From Verrucomicrobiia bacterium (lineage in GTDB: Bacteria; Verrucomicrobiota; Verrucomicrobiia; JADLBR01; JAIBCM01): DNA of 64,000 nt. Positions 1-8,439 of the stretch are shown here, piece by piece. The notes under the pieces were generated by a model. That model saw only the letters and a program-made list of their open reading frames with translations. It was not told where the DNA came from and did not search any database. A program made the position numbers and the translations under genes. The DNA is taken from positions 272,143-336,142 of the forward strand of contig JAIBCM010000002.1 of the NCBI GenBank assembly GCA_019694135.1. Reading direction: 5' to 3'. Positions within the stretch are counted from its first letter, which is position 1, and each line of letters starts with the position of its first letter.

Positions 1-1486
1 TGATGTAAGTGCGATAAACTTCAAAGCAAGCGATGGTTTCGCGGATGACGTCGATTAAATCGTTTAAGGTAAAATCGCGAGTGCGACGTTTTTTTTGAAC
101 AATTTTTTGCAAGTAAGAGCCTAGAGTATTAGTTTCACTAGCCAGGCTGGAGTGCATGACGTTAATTTTGCATTGGTAAGCGATTTCAGGATAAGGGTCA
201 GAAGTTTCACTCCATTTTTCATAGAGTTGGTCGAAACTGGCTTGGGTGGAACGCGCGATAAGCACTCCCGTTATGCGATTGGCATACTCGTAGCCAGTAG
301 TTCCGGCCACAGGCCATGACGTAGATAAAACTTCGTTGCCGCAAAGAATTTTTTCTACGAGCAGATAAATGTGGGGCGCAGTTCGTTTAGCAAAAGCAGC
401 GGTTTTCTGACGCCATAATTGTTGCACACGTTCCAAATAATCTTCCGGATTCCAGAGGCCGTCGACATGGTCGACACGTAGGCCGGTGACTTGGCCTTTA
501 GTAATCATTTTTGCAACCAGCTTATGAATTTGGTTAAAAACTTCTCTTTCTTGAACTGAGATGGCTGCTAGCTCATTCACGTCAAAAAAGCGACGATAAT
601 TAATTTCTTCGCCGGCAACTTTCCAATAGCTCAAACGATAATATTGTTTTTCTAAGATGCCATCTAGCGCATTGAACGAGCTGGGTTTGTCAGGATTTCC
701 ATTAATTTTTTTGAGGACGGTTTTTAAAGCGTTTTTGAAAGCTTGATTTTCAGTGTAAAGCAAGCGCCATTTTTCTTTTAATGTTGCGTGGAGGGCGCGG
801 TTTTTTTCCAGCGTTTTTACGTCGAGCGAAGTAGACTCGTTTAATGCTTGGGAAATTTTGATAAGGTGCGGAAGAATTTTGAATGCTGATAAATTTGTTT
901 TTTCCAACAGGTCTGTCATGGGTTCTAAAATTAGACGGTAACTTTTTGGATTGATAGGAAGCATCATATCGTAATATTGAATGAATAATCCTTTTCGATT
1001 GGCAAAAAGTTGAAGATGGCCTTGTTCTAAAACAATGCCGTATTGATTGCCTAAAATGGGCAATAAAACTTTTCCTTTAAGACGGGTTTTAATAGGAAAC
1101 CAGTCGATGTCGAAATAATGGGCGTATTGAGAGGCCTGACCCTGCTCCAGAACATCCATCCACCATTTGTTTTCAGGTTGGGTAATGCCCATGTGATTGG
1201 GCACAATGTCGATGATGATGCCCATTTTATTTTTTTGTAGTTCTTTGGAAAAAGACTCGAAGTCAGCTGGCGTTCCAATTTCCGGATTAAGCTCATTATG
1301 ATCGCAAACGTCGTAGCCATGATTGCTTCCGGGGCGGGCTTTGAAAATCGGGGAGCAATAAATATCAGTGATTCCCAAAGATTTCAGATAAGGAATAATG
1401 GCTTGGGCTTGTTTAAAGGTGAAAGCGTGATTCAGTTGTAATCGGTATGTAGCTCCGGGAATGCGATTAAAGACGCTGGTTTTCAT
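1..1486 (-). CDS. treY: Maltooligosyl trehalose synthase, 3' end beyond window
   Basis: The minus strand opens with ATG at 1486 and stays open to the window edge, giving 495 visible codons of a family usually 700-950 residues long. TreY (GH13) rearranges the reducing-end alpha-1,4 bond of a maltodextrin into an alpha,alpha-1,1 bond, producing maltooligosyl trehalose. The N-terminus begins MKTSVFNRIPGATYRLQ, typical of TreY. DIVPNHMG lies near residue 95, GLRVDHVDGL carrying the nucleophile Asp near residue 335, and LLVEKIL with the acid/base Glu near residue 376. The start overlaps the treZ stop by 20 nt, so treX-treZ-treY is one translationally coupled operon. The identification rests on family motifs; the C-terminal third is not visible. 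Confidence 0.9.
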   Translation of the reverse strand, partial: MKTSVFNRIPGATYRLQLNHAFTFKQAQAIIPYLKSLGITDIYCSPIFKARPGSNHGYDVCDHNELNPEIGTPADFESFSKELQKNKMGIIIDIVPNHMGITQPENKWWMDVLEQGQASQYAHYFDIDWFPIKTRLKGKVLLPILGNQYGIVLEQGHLQLFANRKGLFIQYYDMMLPINPKSYRLILEPMTDLLEKTNLSAFKILPHLIKISQALNESTSLDVKTLEKNRALHATLKEKWRLLYTENQAFKNALKTVLKKINGNPDKPSSFNALDGILEKQYYRLSYWKVAGEEINYRRFFDVNELAAISVQEREVFNQIHKLVAKMITKGQVTGLRVDHVDGLWNPEDYLERVQQLWRQKTAAFAKRTAPHIYLLVEKILCGNEVLSTSWPVAGTTGYEYANRITGVLIARSTQASFDQLYEKWSETSDPYPEIAYQCKINVMHSSLASETNTLGSYLQKIVQKKRRTRDFTLNDLIDVIRETIACFEVYRTYI

Positions 1487-3329
1487 TGGCTTTTTTATTT
1501 CCAATTAATACTAACGTTTCGGGCTTTTTAAAGTCCAGTTCTCCTGTTTTTAAATTAATACGATTTTTTTCTTTTTCATTTTCGGGATTGGAAGAAAGTA
1601 AAATTTCCCAATTCAAAGCCGATGATTTGAGTTGTTGATAAATATTGATGGGTCGAAGATTTTCTTTTCGCAATGCACTAATCACCATCAGATCGTAATG
1701 ATCGCCTTGATAAAAAATGCGCAGGATATCGCAAAAATGAACCGCCTCCCATTGGTTGCGTTCACGGAGGGAAAGTTCGAGCCATTGGCGGCGATAATGA
1801 ATGAATTTTTGATGAAGTTTGAAAATGTGTTGATGATTGGGTTTTGATAGGTTTTCCCAATCTAATTTAGAAGAAAAAAAGGTTTTTTCATCTTGAGGAT
1901 CGGGAATGTTTTTTAATTGTTCGGGATGACAACCTTCGTAAAATTCTTTAAAATCTTTTTTTCTACCTTCAGTAATCAATTTCCCTAGTTCTCCGGGATG
2001 ATCGGTAAAATAAAGAAAAGGACTATCGCTTGCCCATTCCTGTCCCATAAAAAGCAGAGGGGTGAAGGGTGAAAAACAGAGCAGACCCACCGCTGCAGCG
2101 TAACTTTCCCAATTAATATAATGATGCAAGGCTTGCCCTAAAGGACGGTTGCCAACTTGGTCATGATTAGAAATGCACCAGATAAATTGATAGCTTTTTA
2201 GATCGCGACAAGCTGTGCCGCGACAGGCTTTGAGATGGCGTGATTCTTGCCCACTATAGAGCCACCCTTCATTAAGGATTTTAGTAATTTCTTCCGGGTT
2301 GCCAGTAAAATCTTTAAGACAGCCCATGTGTTCGTTGGTGAGATGAACCCGAACTGAGTGATGAAAGTCATCCGCCCAAACTGCGTTAAATCCGTAGCCT
2401 TTTTTTTCTCGTTCCAATAACAAGAGCCGTTCGTTTCTTTCATCTTCTGCAATGAGAATCATGTCGAGCTGGTGCGCTTGGCGAGTCAGTTCAGCAAAAA
2501 TGTGAGGATCGCTATCGTCATAAATAGCATGCGTGGCATCCAAACGCAGGCCATCGATCTGATAACAATTTTTCCAATATTTCAAATTTTCAAGGTAGAG
2601 TTGGCGCACAGCTTTTGTTTTTTTGATATCGTATGAAATGGCTGCGCCCCAGACTGTGTGTTTCGAAGTGTCGAAGAGTTCGGGCGTTAGCACATGCCAA
2701 TAATTTCCTATAGGACCAAAGTGATTATAGACGACATCCAAAATGACATGAAGCTCTTGCTCATGGGCGGCATCGACAAAATGTTTTAAATCTTCCGTTG
2801 TTCCATAACAGCGAGCCGGAGCAAATAGCATGACGCCGTCATAGCCCCAATTCCATCGACCGGAAAAATCTGAAAGAGGCATGAGTTCAATCGCAGTGAC
2901 TCCAAGATTTTTCAAATGTGGCAATTTGGGAATCGCGGCTTGATAAGTGCCTTGGTGTGTGAAAGTGCCAATATGCAGCTCATAAATGATCAAATCTCGC
3001 ATGTCGATAGGCTTTGTGACGGAGTTTTTCCAGATGTAACTCCCATGATCTATAACTTGGGAAGAGCCATGGATGCCAAATGGCTGGTAATGAGAAGAAG
3101 GATCGGGAATTAATCGACCGTCGCTGAGTTGCAGTTGATAAAAATCTCCAGCTTTTCCGTTGGTGTCTTTTATCGAATGAAATCCCTCTCTATCTTTTTG
3201 CATAGGTAATGAGCGCAGGATTTTTCCTTGCTCATTTTGAATCACGATATTAAGTTGAGGTTGAGAGGGAGCCCAAGTTTGATAGTGTACTTCTTTTTCA
3301 TCGAAATGAGCGCCGAAGTGACTAAACAT
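1467..3329 (-). CDS. treZ: Malto-oligosyltrehalose trehalohydrolase
   Basis: TreZ (GH13) cuts trehalose off the maltooligosyl trehalose made by TreY. The 620-residue protein has an N-terminal CBM48-like beta domain (about 1-95), the alpha-amylase barrel (about 110-470) and a C-terminal beta domain. The family signatures are visible: ILDVVYNHFG near 196, GLRLDATHAI with nucleophile D264, LIAEDERN with acid/base E295 and SNHDQVGNR with D390. The TreZ-typical WNWGYDGV motif follows residue 158. The ATG at 3329 overlaps the end of treX by 8 nt and the stop overlaps treY by 20 nt. The product is cytoplasmic; free trehalose would serve as compatible solute or stress protectant. Confidence 0.95.
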   Translation of the reverse strand: MFSHFGAHFDEKEVHYQTWAPSQPQLNIVIQNEQGKILRSLPMQKDREGFHSIKDTNGKAGDFYQLQLSDGRLIPDPSSHYQPFGIHGSSQVIDHGSYIWKNSVTKPIDMRDLIIYELHIGTFTHQGTYQAAIPKLPHLKNLGVTAIELMPLSDFSGRWNWGYDGVMLFAPARCYGTTEDLKHFVDAAHEQELHVILDVVYNHFGPIGNYWHVLTPELFDTSKHTVWGAAISYDIKKTKAVRQLYLENLKYWKNCYQIDGLRLDATHAIYDDSDPHIFAELTRQAHQLDMILIAEDERNERLLLLEREKKGYGFNAVWADDFHHSVRVHLTNEHMGCLKDFTGNPEEITKILNEGWLYSGQESRHLKACRGTACRDLKSYQFIWCISNHDQVGNRPLGQALHHYINWESYAAAVGLLCFSPFTPLLFMGQEWASDSPFLYFTDHPGELGKLITEGRKKDFKEFYEGCHPEQLKNIPDPQDEKTFFSSKLDWENLSKPNHQHIFKLHQKFIHYRRQWLELSLRERNQWEAVHFCDILRIFYQGDHYDLMVISALRKENLRPINIYQQLKSSALNWEILLSSNPENEKEKNRINLKTGELDFKKPETLVLIGNKKANENQRL

Positions 3330-5490
3330 TTTTTTTTGTTTCCTCGATTGTAGGCTTTTTGTGGGGATCTTGTAATTGCAAAACCATTAAAGAGCGAGCT
3401 TCCAGTTGGATGGGTTGATTAGGTGGATGCAAAGTGGGATGATCTAAAAATGCTTTTTCTTCTTCTGTATTAATAAGCAAGTTCCATCGATGGACAGATT
3501 CTCCGGGTAATTGAAAAGGAATGGATTCATGGTGCGAATTAAATAGCAGCAAAAAAGTGCCATCTTGAATAGGATCACCATCGCTATTTCGGACGTCCAT
3601 AGTCGAACCGCTCAATAACAATCCAAAACATTTGGCATAACCCACCTGCCATTGTTCTTCGGTCATTTCGGTGCCATCGACGTTAAACCACATAATGTCT
3701 TTGATTTGAGTGCCACGGATAGGGCGACCTTGGAAAAATTTTGGTCGACGGAAAACAGGGTGATCTCGACGAAATTGAATCAAGCGCTGAGTCATTTCGA
3801 GTAACGTTTTTGATTCCTCGGACCAATCCCAATTGAACCAATTTAACTCATTATCCTGACAATAAGAATTATTATTGCCCTGTTGCGTGCGGGCCAACTC
3901 ATCCCCACTACAGAGCATGGGAACGCCCTGCGACAAAAAAAGTGTCATTAAAAAATTTCGTCGTTGCTTACGGCGTAATTTTAAAACTACCTCATCTTGA
4001 GTTGGTCCTTCAGCTCCGCAATTCCATGAATTATTATTATTTTCGCCATCTTGATTATTTTCCAAATTGGCTTCATTGTGCTTACCATTGTAACTGACTA
4101 GATCATTAAGCGTAAATCCATCGTGAGCGGTGACAAAATTGATACTGGCATAAGGGCGTTTGCCTGTGGTTTGATAAAGATCAGAACTGCCTGTGATACG
4201 ATAAGCAAATTCACCCATTGAATGATCATCGCCCTTCCAATATTTACGAACGCAGTCGCGATATTTTCCATTCCATTCCGCCCATAAAACGGGAAAGTTG
4301 CCGATCTGATAACCGCCTTCGCCAATATCCCAGGGTTCTGCAATCAATTTCACGATAGAAAGCACAGGGTCTTGATGGATGATATCAAAAAAGGCAGACA
4401 ATTTATTCACAGCATGCAATTCCCGAGCCAAAGTTGAAGCCAGATCAAAACGAAATCCGTCAACGTGCATTTCCAAAACCCAGTAACGCAAACTATCCAT
4501 GATTAATTGCAGAACGCGTGGATGCATGACATTAAAAGTGTTACCCGCGCCCGTGTAGTCGAAATAATGTCTCAAATCATTTTCCACTAGGCGGTAATAA
4601 GCAGGATTATCAATTCCCTTAAAACAGAGTGTTGGTCCTAAGTGATTGCCCTCAGCGGTGTGATTATAGACCACATCCAAAATTACCTCGATGCCGGCTT
4701 GATGCAGAGTTTTAATCATTTGTTTAAATTCATTGACCTGTTGCGCGCGATCCGATCGACATGCATAAGAAGCTTCCGGCGAAAAAAATCCGATCGTATT
4801 ATAGCCCCAATAATTCGATAGATTTTTATTTAACAAATGCCAATCATCCACATGTTCATGGACGGGTAGTAATTCCACAGTTGTTACTCCCAATTTTTTA
4901 AGATAATCGATGATGAAAGGATGACTCATGCCTGAATAAGTGCCTCGAATTTCCTCGGGAATGTGAGGACACAATTTCGTAAAACCCTGCACATGTACTT
5001 CATAAATAATAGAACTGTGTAAAGGATGGCCTAAAGGATGATCACCCTCCCAATTAAATGAAGGATCAATCACTGCGCTTTTCGGCACATAACGCGCATT
5101 GTCTTCGTTATCAAAATCCAAATCCGTATTTTTGCTGCCTAAAGGGAAGGCAAACATTTCTCGGCTCCATACCGTTTTGCCTGAAATCGCTTTGGCGTAA
5201 GGATCCAATAAAACTTTATTGTGATTAAAGCGAAGGCCCGCTGAAGGATTATAATCTCCATCTATACGAAAGCCATAAAGCTGACCCGGCCCCACTCCTG
5301 GTAAAAAAATATGCCAGACTTGATCGGTGTACTCTGTCATGCGCATTGTCATGGATTCATGTTCTGCGTCAATATGATCAAATAAACAGAGATCAACCGT
5401 TTTGGCAGTGCTGGAAAAAAGTGCAAAATTGGTTCCTTTTCCATTCCAATTAGCGCCAAGAGGATAAGCCACTCCTAAGCCGGGTTTCAT
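3322..5490 (-). CDS. treX: Glycogen debranching enzyme (isoamylase-type)
   Basis: This 722-residue GH13 protein is a TreX/GlgX debranching enzyme that hydrolyses alpha-1,6 branches of glycogen to give linear maltodextrins, the substrate of TreY. Counting from the chosen ATG, VDGFRFDLAS carries nucleophile D349, LIAEPWD carries E385 and TAHDGFTLND carries D457. An N-terminal CBM48 domain precedes the barrel. A TTG at 5496 would add two residues, but the ATG at 5490 gives MKPGLGVAYPLG, which fits the family better. It is the first gene of the treX-treZ-treY operon. GlgX would be an equally valid name by homology; the operon context favours treX. Confidence 0.93.
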   Translation of the reverse strand: MKPGLGVAYPLGANWNGKGTNFALFSSTAKTVDLCLFDHIDAEHESMTMRMTEYTDQVWHIFLPGVGPGQLYGFRIDGDYNPSAGLRFNHNKVLLDPYAKAISGKTVWSREMFAFPLGSKNTDLDFDNEDNARYVPKSAVIDPSFNWEGDHPLGHPLHSSIIYEVHVQGFTKLCPHIPEEIRGTYSGMSHPFIIDYLKKLGVTTVELLPVHEHVDDWHLLNKNLSNYWGYNTIGFFSPEASYACRSDRAQQVNEFKQMIKTLHQAGIEVILDVVYNHTAEGNHLGPTLCFKGIDNPAYYRLVENDLRHYFDYTGAGNTFNVMHPRVLQLIMDSLRYWVLEMHVDGFRFDLASTLARELHAVNKLSAFFDIIHQDPVLSIVKLIAEPWDIGEGGYQIGNFPVLWAEWNGKYRDCVRKYWKGDDHSMGEFAYRITGSSDLYQTTGKRPYASINFVTAHDGFTLNDLVSYNGKHNEANLENNQDGENNNNSWNCGAEGPTQDEVVLKLRRKQRRNFLMTLFLSQGVPMLCSGDELARTQQGNNNSYCQDNELNWFNWDWSEESKTLLEMTQRLIQFRRDHPVFRRPKFFQGRPIRGTQIKDIMWFNVDGTEMTEEQWQVGYAKCFGLLLSGSTMDVRNSDGDPIQDGTFLLLFNSHHESIPFQLPGESVHRWNLLINTEEEKAFLDHPTLHPPNQPIQLEARSLMVLQLQDPHKKPTIEETKKNV

Positions 5491-5610
5491 TTCCAAGAAA
5501 ACATAGCAACTTTTTTAAATTTCTCAAAAAATTTCCCTTAACATAAAAAGCTGAGTTGTTTCAGGGAGAGCGTATTGTATGTGCACTTACTTACAACCCT
5601 CTCTGCATCA

Positions 5611-6054
5611 CTACCGTGTTATAGAAGCAAAAGTATTGTTTAACTCACGAATTCTTCGACATAAATCGCGTGCGATATTAAGAATCACAATGGCATATTG
5701 TGCGGGGAATTGCTGATAGAGATGATACAAATCCGCATTGCTTAAAATATAAACTTTGCCTGAAGTCAAAGCGCGCACTGAAGCGGAACGTTTCATGCAT
5801 TCGATGAGGGCCATTTCCCCAAAACAACTATTAGGACCCAGCACGGATAAAACTGTTTTCTTGCGTCCCTTGCGCAAAATCACTATTTCCACATGACCTG
5901 AAGCTAAAAGAAAGAAAGTGTTTCCTTCGGTATCTTGACGAATCAAAAATTCTCCCTTTTTAAATTTTTTGCATTTTGCCATTTGTTCTAAAAATGCGAG
6001 CGACTTTTCGTTCAAACCGGCAAAAATAGGAATGCTTTCAAATTTAAATTTCAT
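5611..6054 (-). CDS. Stand-alone cyclic nucleotide-binding domain protein
   Basis: The 147-residue protein is essentially one cNMP-binding domain (Crp/PKA-R fold). Its phosphate-binding cassette reads CFGEMALIECMKRSASVRA (about residues 98-116), and it keeps the Glu of GEMAL and the Arg of RSASV that bind ribose and phosphate. There is no HTH, kinase, cyclase or membrane segment, so it is neither a Crp-type transcription factor nor a channel. It may act as a small cAMP or cGMP sensor that works through a partner, or the domain may have lost ligand binding. It is divergent from the ABC ATPase downstream on the plus strand. The target is unknown. Confidence 0.8.
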   Translation of the reverse strand: MKFKFESIPIFAGLNEKSLAFLEQMAKCKKFKKGEFLIRQDTEGNTFFLLASGHVEIVILRKGRKKTVLSVLGPNSCFGEMALIECMKRSASVRALTSGKVYILSNADLYHLYQQFPAQYAIVILNIARDLCRRIRELNNTFASITR

Positions 6055-6160
6055 GAGAGAGCCCTATTATTAAGTTAATCTAAGTTGAGGAAAGTAAAAA
6101 TAGCAAAATCGCCACTTGATCTTTAGAGATCGTTTCATAAATAATCATGATCCATTACGC

Positions 6161-7165
6161 GTGACACCCATTACCATTGAAGCTGATCAATTAACTAAAG
6201 TTTACAAAACCTATCTGAAGCGATCGGGTTTTACAGGGGCGGTTCGTGACCTTGTGGTGCGTACTCACACCGAAACCGTTGCAGCCAATCAAGTTAGCTT
6301 TAAAATTCGAGAAGGCGAGTTGGTGGGTTTTCTGGGGCCGAACGGGGCAGGAAAAACTACGACTTTAAAAATGTTGAGCGGATTGCTTTATCCCAGTAGT
6401 GGCAAAGCTCAAGTTTTAGGTTACGTGCCGTGGCAGCGAAAACCGGAATTTAAACGACAATTTGCCCTCGTTATGGGACAAAAAAATCAGTTATGGTGGG
6501 ATTTGCCTGCGGCTGAATCGCTAGCGCTCAATCGCGTGATTTATGGCCTCGATAAAACAGAGTCCCAGCGCACCATTGATGAGCTTACTGAATGGTTAGA
6601 TGTTCGACAAAAACTTCATGTTATGGTGCGTGAATTATCCTTGGGCGAGCGTATGAAAATGGAATTAATCGCAGCGCTTTTGCATCGACCTAAAATTTTA
6701 TTTCTCGACGAACCCACCATCGGATTGGATGTTGTGTCGCAAAAAAAGGTGAGAGAATTTTTAAAGGATTATACCGCGCAACGAAAAATTACTACCTTGC
6801 TGACGAGCCATTACATGCAAGACATAGAAATGCTTTGCGAGCGCGTAATTATTATCGATCATGGCTGTATTCAGTTCGATGGCGCGTTACGGGATATTTT
6901 AGATCGTTTCTCCACCGATAAAATCGTTACGTTAACTTTTGAAACTTTACCTATAGAATTAAAATGGGAGAATTACGGCGAAATTCTAGAGCAGAATGAA
7001 TTGACCGTAAAATTAAAAGTTAAACGTCAGCACCTAACACGTCTGAATCGAGAAATTTTAGGCCAATACTCTATTCAAGACGTCAACATTCAGGAAGTGC
7101 CGATTGAAGACATCATACGTGAACTTTTCTCTCAACCGAGTACCCCATGCGCTACATCCCCATAA
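6161..7165 (+). CDS. ABC-2-type transporter ATP-binding protein
   Basis: The nucleotide-binding subunit of an ABC exporter, about 334 residues. Walker A GPNGAGKT is at 59-66, followed by a signature of LSLGER form and Walker B ILFLDEPTIGLD. The LSLGER variant and the roughly 90-residue C-terminal extension match the COG4586 group, whose genes usually sit beside two membrane permeases. No permease lies next to it here; its end overlaps the end of fabI on the other strand by 14 nt. An upstream TTG at 6116 would add 15 residues. I chose the GTG at 6161 because similarity begins at ITIEADQLTKVYK, but no clear ribosome-binding site decides it. The substrate is unknown. Confidence 0.85.
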   Translation: MTPITIEADQLTKVYKTYLKRSGFTGAVRDLVVRTHTETVAANQVSFKIREGELVGFLGPNGAGKTTTLKMLSGLLYPSSGKAQVLGYVPWQRKPEFKRQFALVMGQKNQLWWDLPAAESLALNRVIYGLDKTESQRTIDELTEWLDVRQKLHVMVRELSLGERMKMELIAALLHRPKILFLDEPTIGLDVVSQKKVREFLKDYTAQRKITTLLTSHYMQDIEMLCERVIIIDHGCIQFDGALRDILDRFSTDKIVTLTFETLPIELKWENYGEILEQNELTVKLKVKRQHLTRLNREILGQYSIQDVNIQEVPIEDIIRELFSQPSTPCATSP

Positions 7166-7931
7166 CCGAATAACCACTATCGACATAAATCGTTTGACCG
7201 GTAATGGAAGCCGCCCCATCACTGGCCAAAAACACACCCGTTTGTCCTAATTCAGCAGGGAGCACATTCCGTTTAAGAGGGGCGTGTTCTTCATAATGTT
7301 TTAACGTTTCGGTAAAACCTGAAATGCCACGCGCTGCTAAAGTATTCATTGGACCAGCGCTAATAGCATTCACACGAATAGCTTGTGGGCCCAAGTCATA
7401 AGCCAAATAACGCACCGACGCTTCCAGAGAAGCTTTCGCAACCCCCATCACATTATAATGAGGCACCACTTTTTCCGCGCCATAATAAGTCATGGCAATA
7501 ATGCTGCCGCCTTGGCTCATCAAAGGTTCCGCCGCACGCGTCAGAGCGACTAAAGAATAAGAGCTAATGTCGTGAGCCATCGTAAAGGCTTCCCGAGAAG
7601 TGTTAAGAAAACGGTTTTCCAACGCTTCTTTAGGCGCGAAAGCCAATGAATGAAGCATCAAATCAACTTGTGTCGTCTGTTTTCTTACAAAATCAAAAAA
7701 CTCATCAATTTCCCAATCCTTTGTCACATCACAAGGCGCCATAGGTGTGTTATGACCAAAAACCGTAATCAATTCTTGAACATTTTCTTTTAAGCGCTCT
7801 CCCTGATAATTAAAAATTAATTTCGCGCCCGCTTCTGCCCAGGCTTGAGCAATGGCCCAAGCAATACTACGTTTATTTGCGACGCCAAACACCACGCCCG
7901 TTTTTCCTGCTAAGATATTCGATTTTGCCAT
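7152..7931 (-). CDS. fabI: Enoyl-[acyl-carrier-protein] reductase (NADH)
   Basis: FabI reduces the trans-2-enoyl-ACP in the last step of each fatty-acid elongation cycle. The 259-residue SDR-fold protein has the FabI-type nucleotide motif GVANKRSIAWAIA near the N-terminus and the catalytic set Y149, Y159 and K166, spaced as Y-x6-K between the last two, as in E. coli FabI (Y146, Y156, K163). SLAFAP near residue 95 is another FabI signature. It is cytoplasmic and presumably essential unless another enoyl reductase exists elsewhere. The gene is monocistronic here, convergent with the ABC ATPase and divergent from the small unknown gene. Confidence 0.97.
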   Translation of the reverse strand: MAKSNILAGKTGVVFGVANKRSIAWAIAQAWAEAGAKLIFNYQGERLKENVQELITVFGHNTPMAPCDVTKDWEIDEFFDFVRKQTTQVDLMLHSLAFAPKEALENRFLNTSREAFTMAHDISSYSLVALTRAAEPLMSQGGSIIAMTYYGAEKVVPHYNVMGVAKASLEASVRYLAYDLGPQAIRVNAISAGPMNTLAARGISGFTETLKHYEEHAPLKRNVLPAELGQTGVFLASDGAASITGQTIYVDSGYSVMGM

Positions 7932-8006
7932 AGGCCAAACACGGTGGCTCGGATTTCGATATTAGTCAAGATTGACGCGCTAAAGGAATTATCGTCAAAT
8001 AAGAGA

Positions 8007-8393
8007 ATGAGCAATGAATTTGCACTGGGTTTTGTAGCAGTTTTTGAACAAGCGCTCGATCGACCGCGCCTTGAAGCCATTCTTGCGTCATGGCTGAATC
8101 GTTTTGAAAAAGTAGAGCAAGTCGCTTCACACGATGTCGCGACTTTCTCCATTCAAACATTAAAAGACATAATTTGGGATGAAAATCTGCAATTCCGCAT
8201 ATTAAATGGCGATGAATTTTCCTGGGTTTATCTTACCCAAAACAAATTCATCATTGAAACTACCGGTCAACCTCATGGCGACGACGTGAGTCTTTGCCTA
8301 AATTTATTAACGGAACTTCCCAATTTAAAAACCATTATTCCCGATTCAGATGAAAAGAGGTTGGAGGAATTGGAAAAACAGGGATTCATTTAA
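8007..8393 (+). CDS. Unrecognised small protein
   Basis: I do not recognise this protein. From ATG 8007 it has 128 residues, with no signal peptide or membrane segment. It is mixed alpha/beta, with a helical N-terminal part (FALGFVAVFEQALDRPRLEA) and an acidic C-terminus rich in Glu and Leu. An in-frame GTG at 7944 would lengthen it by 21 residues, but that extension lies close to the fabI start and reads poorly. It lies between divergent fabI and convergent transketolase, so there is no operon partner. An unbroken frame with ordinary codon use argues for a real gene, though its function cannot be guessed. Confidence 0.55.
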   Translation: MSNEFALGFVAVFEQALDRPRLEAILASWLNRFEKVEQVASHDVATFSIQTLKDIIWDENLQFRILNGDEFSWVYLTQNKFIIETTGQPHGDDVSLCLNLLTELPNLKTIIPDSDEKRLEELEKQGFI

Positions 8394-8406
8394 CAAAAAA
8401 GCAATA

Positions 8407-8428
8407 AGCTTTTAGCCGTTAGCTAACA
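8407..8428 (+). repeat. Short dispersed intergenic repeat, copy A
   Basis: A 22-base element, AGCTTTTAG then CC then GTTAGCTAACA, lies between the convergent ends of the small unknown gene and transketolase. Copy B at 15927-15948 is identical except for two bases (TG for CC). Both contain the palindrome TTAGCTAA. Nothing else is visible in this gap. Confidence 0.5.
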
Positions 8429-8439
8429 CAGTCGCTCTT

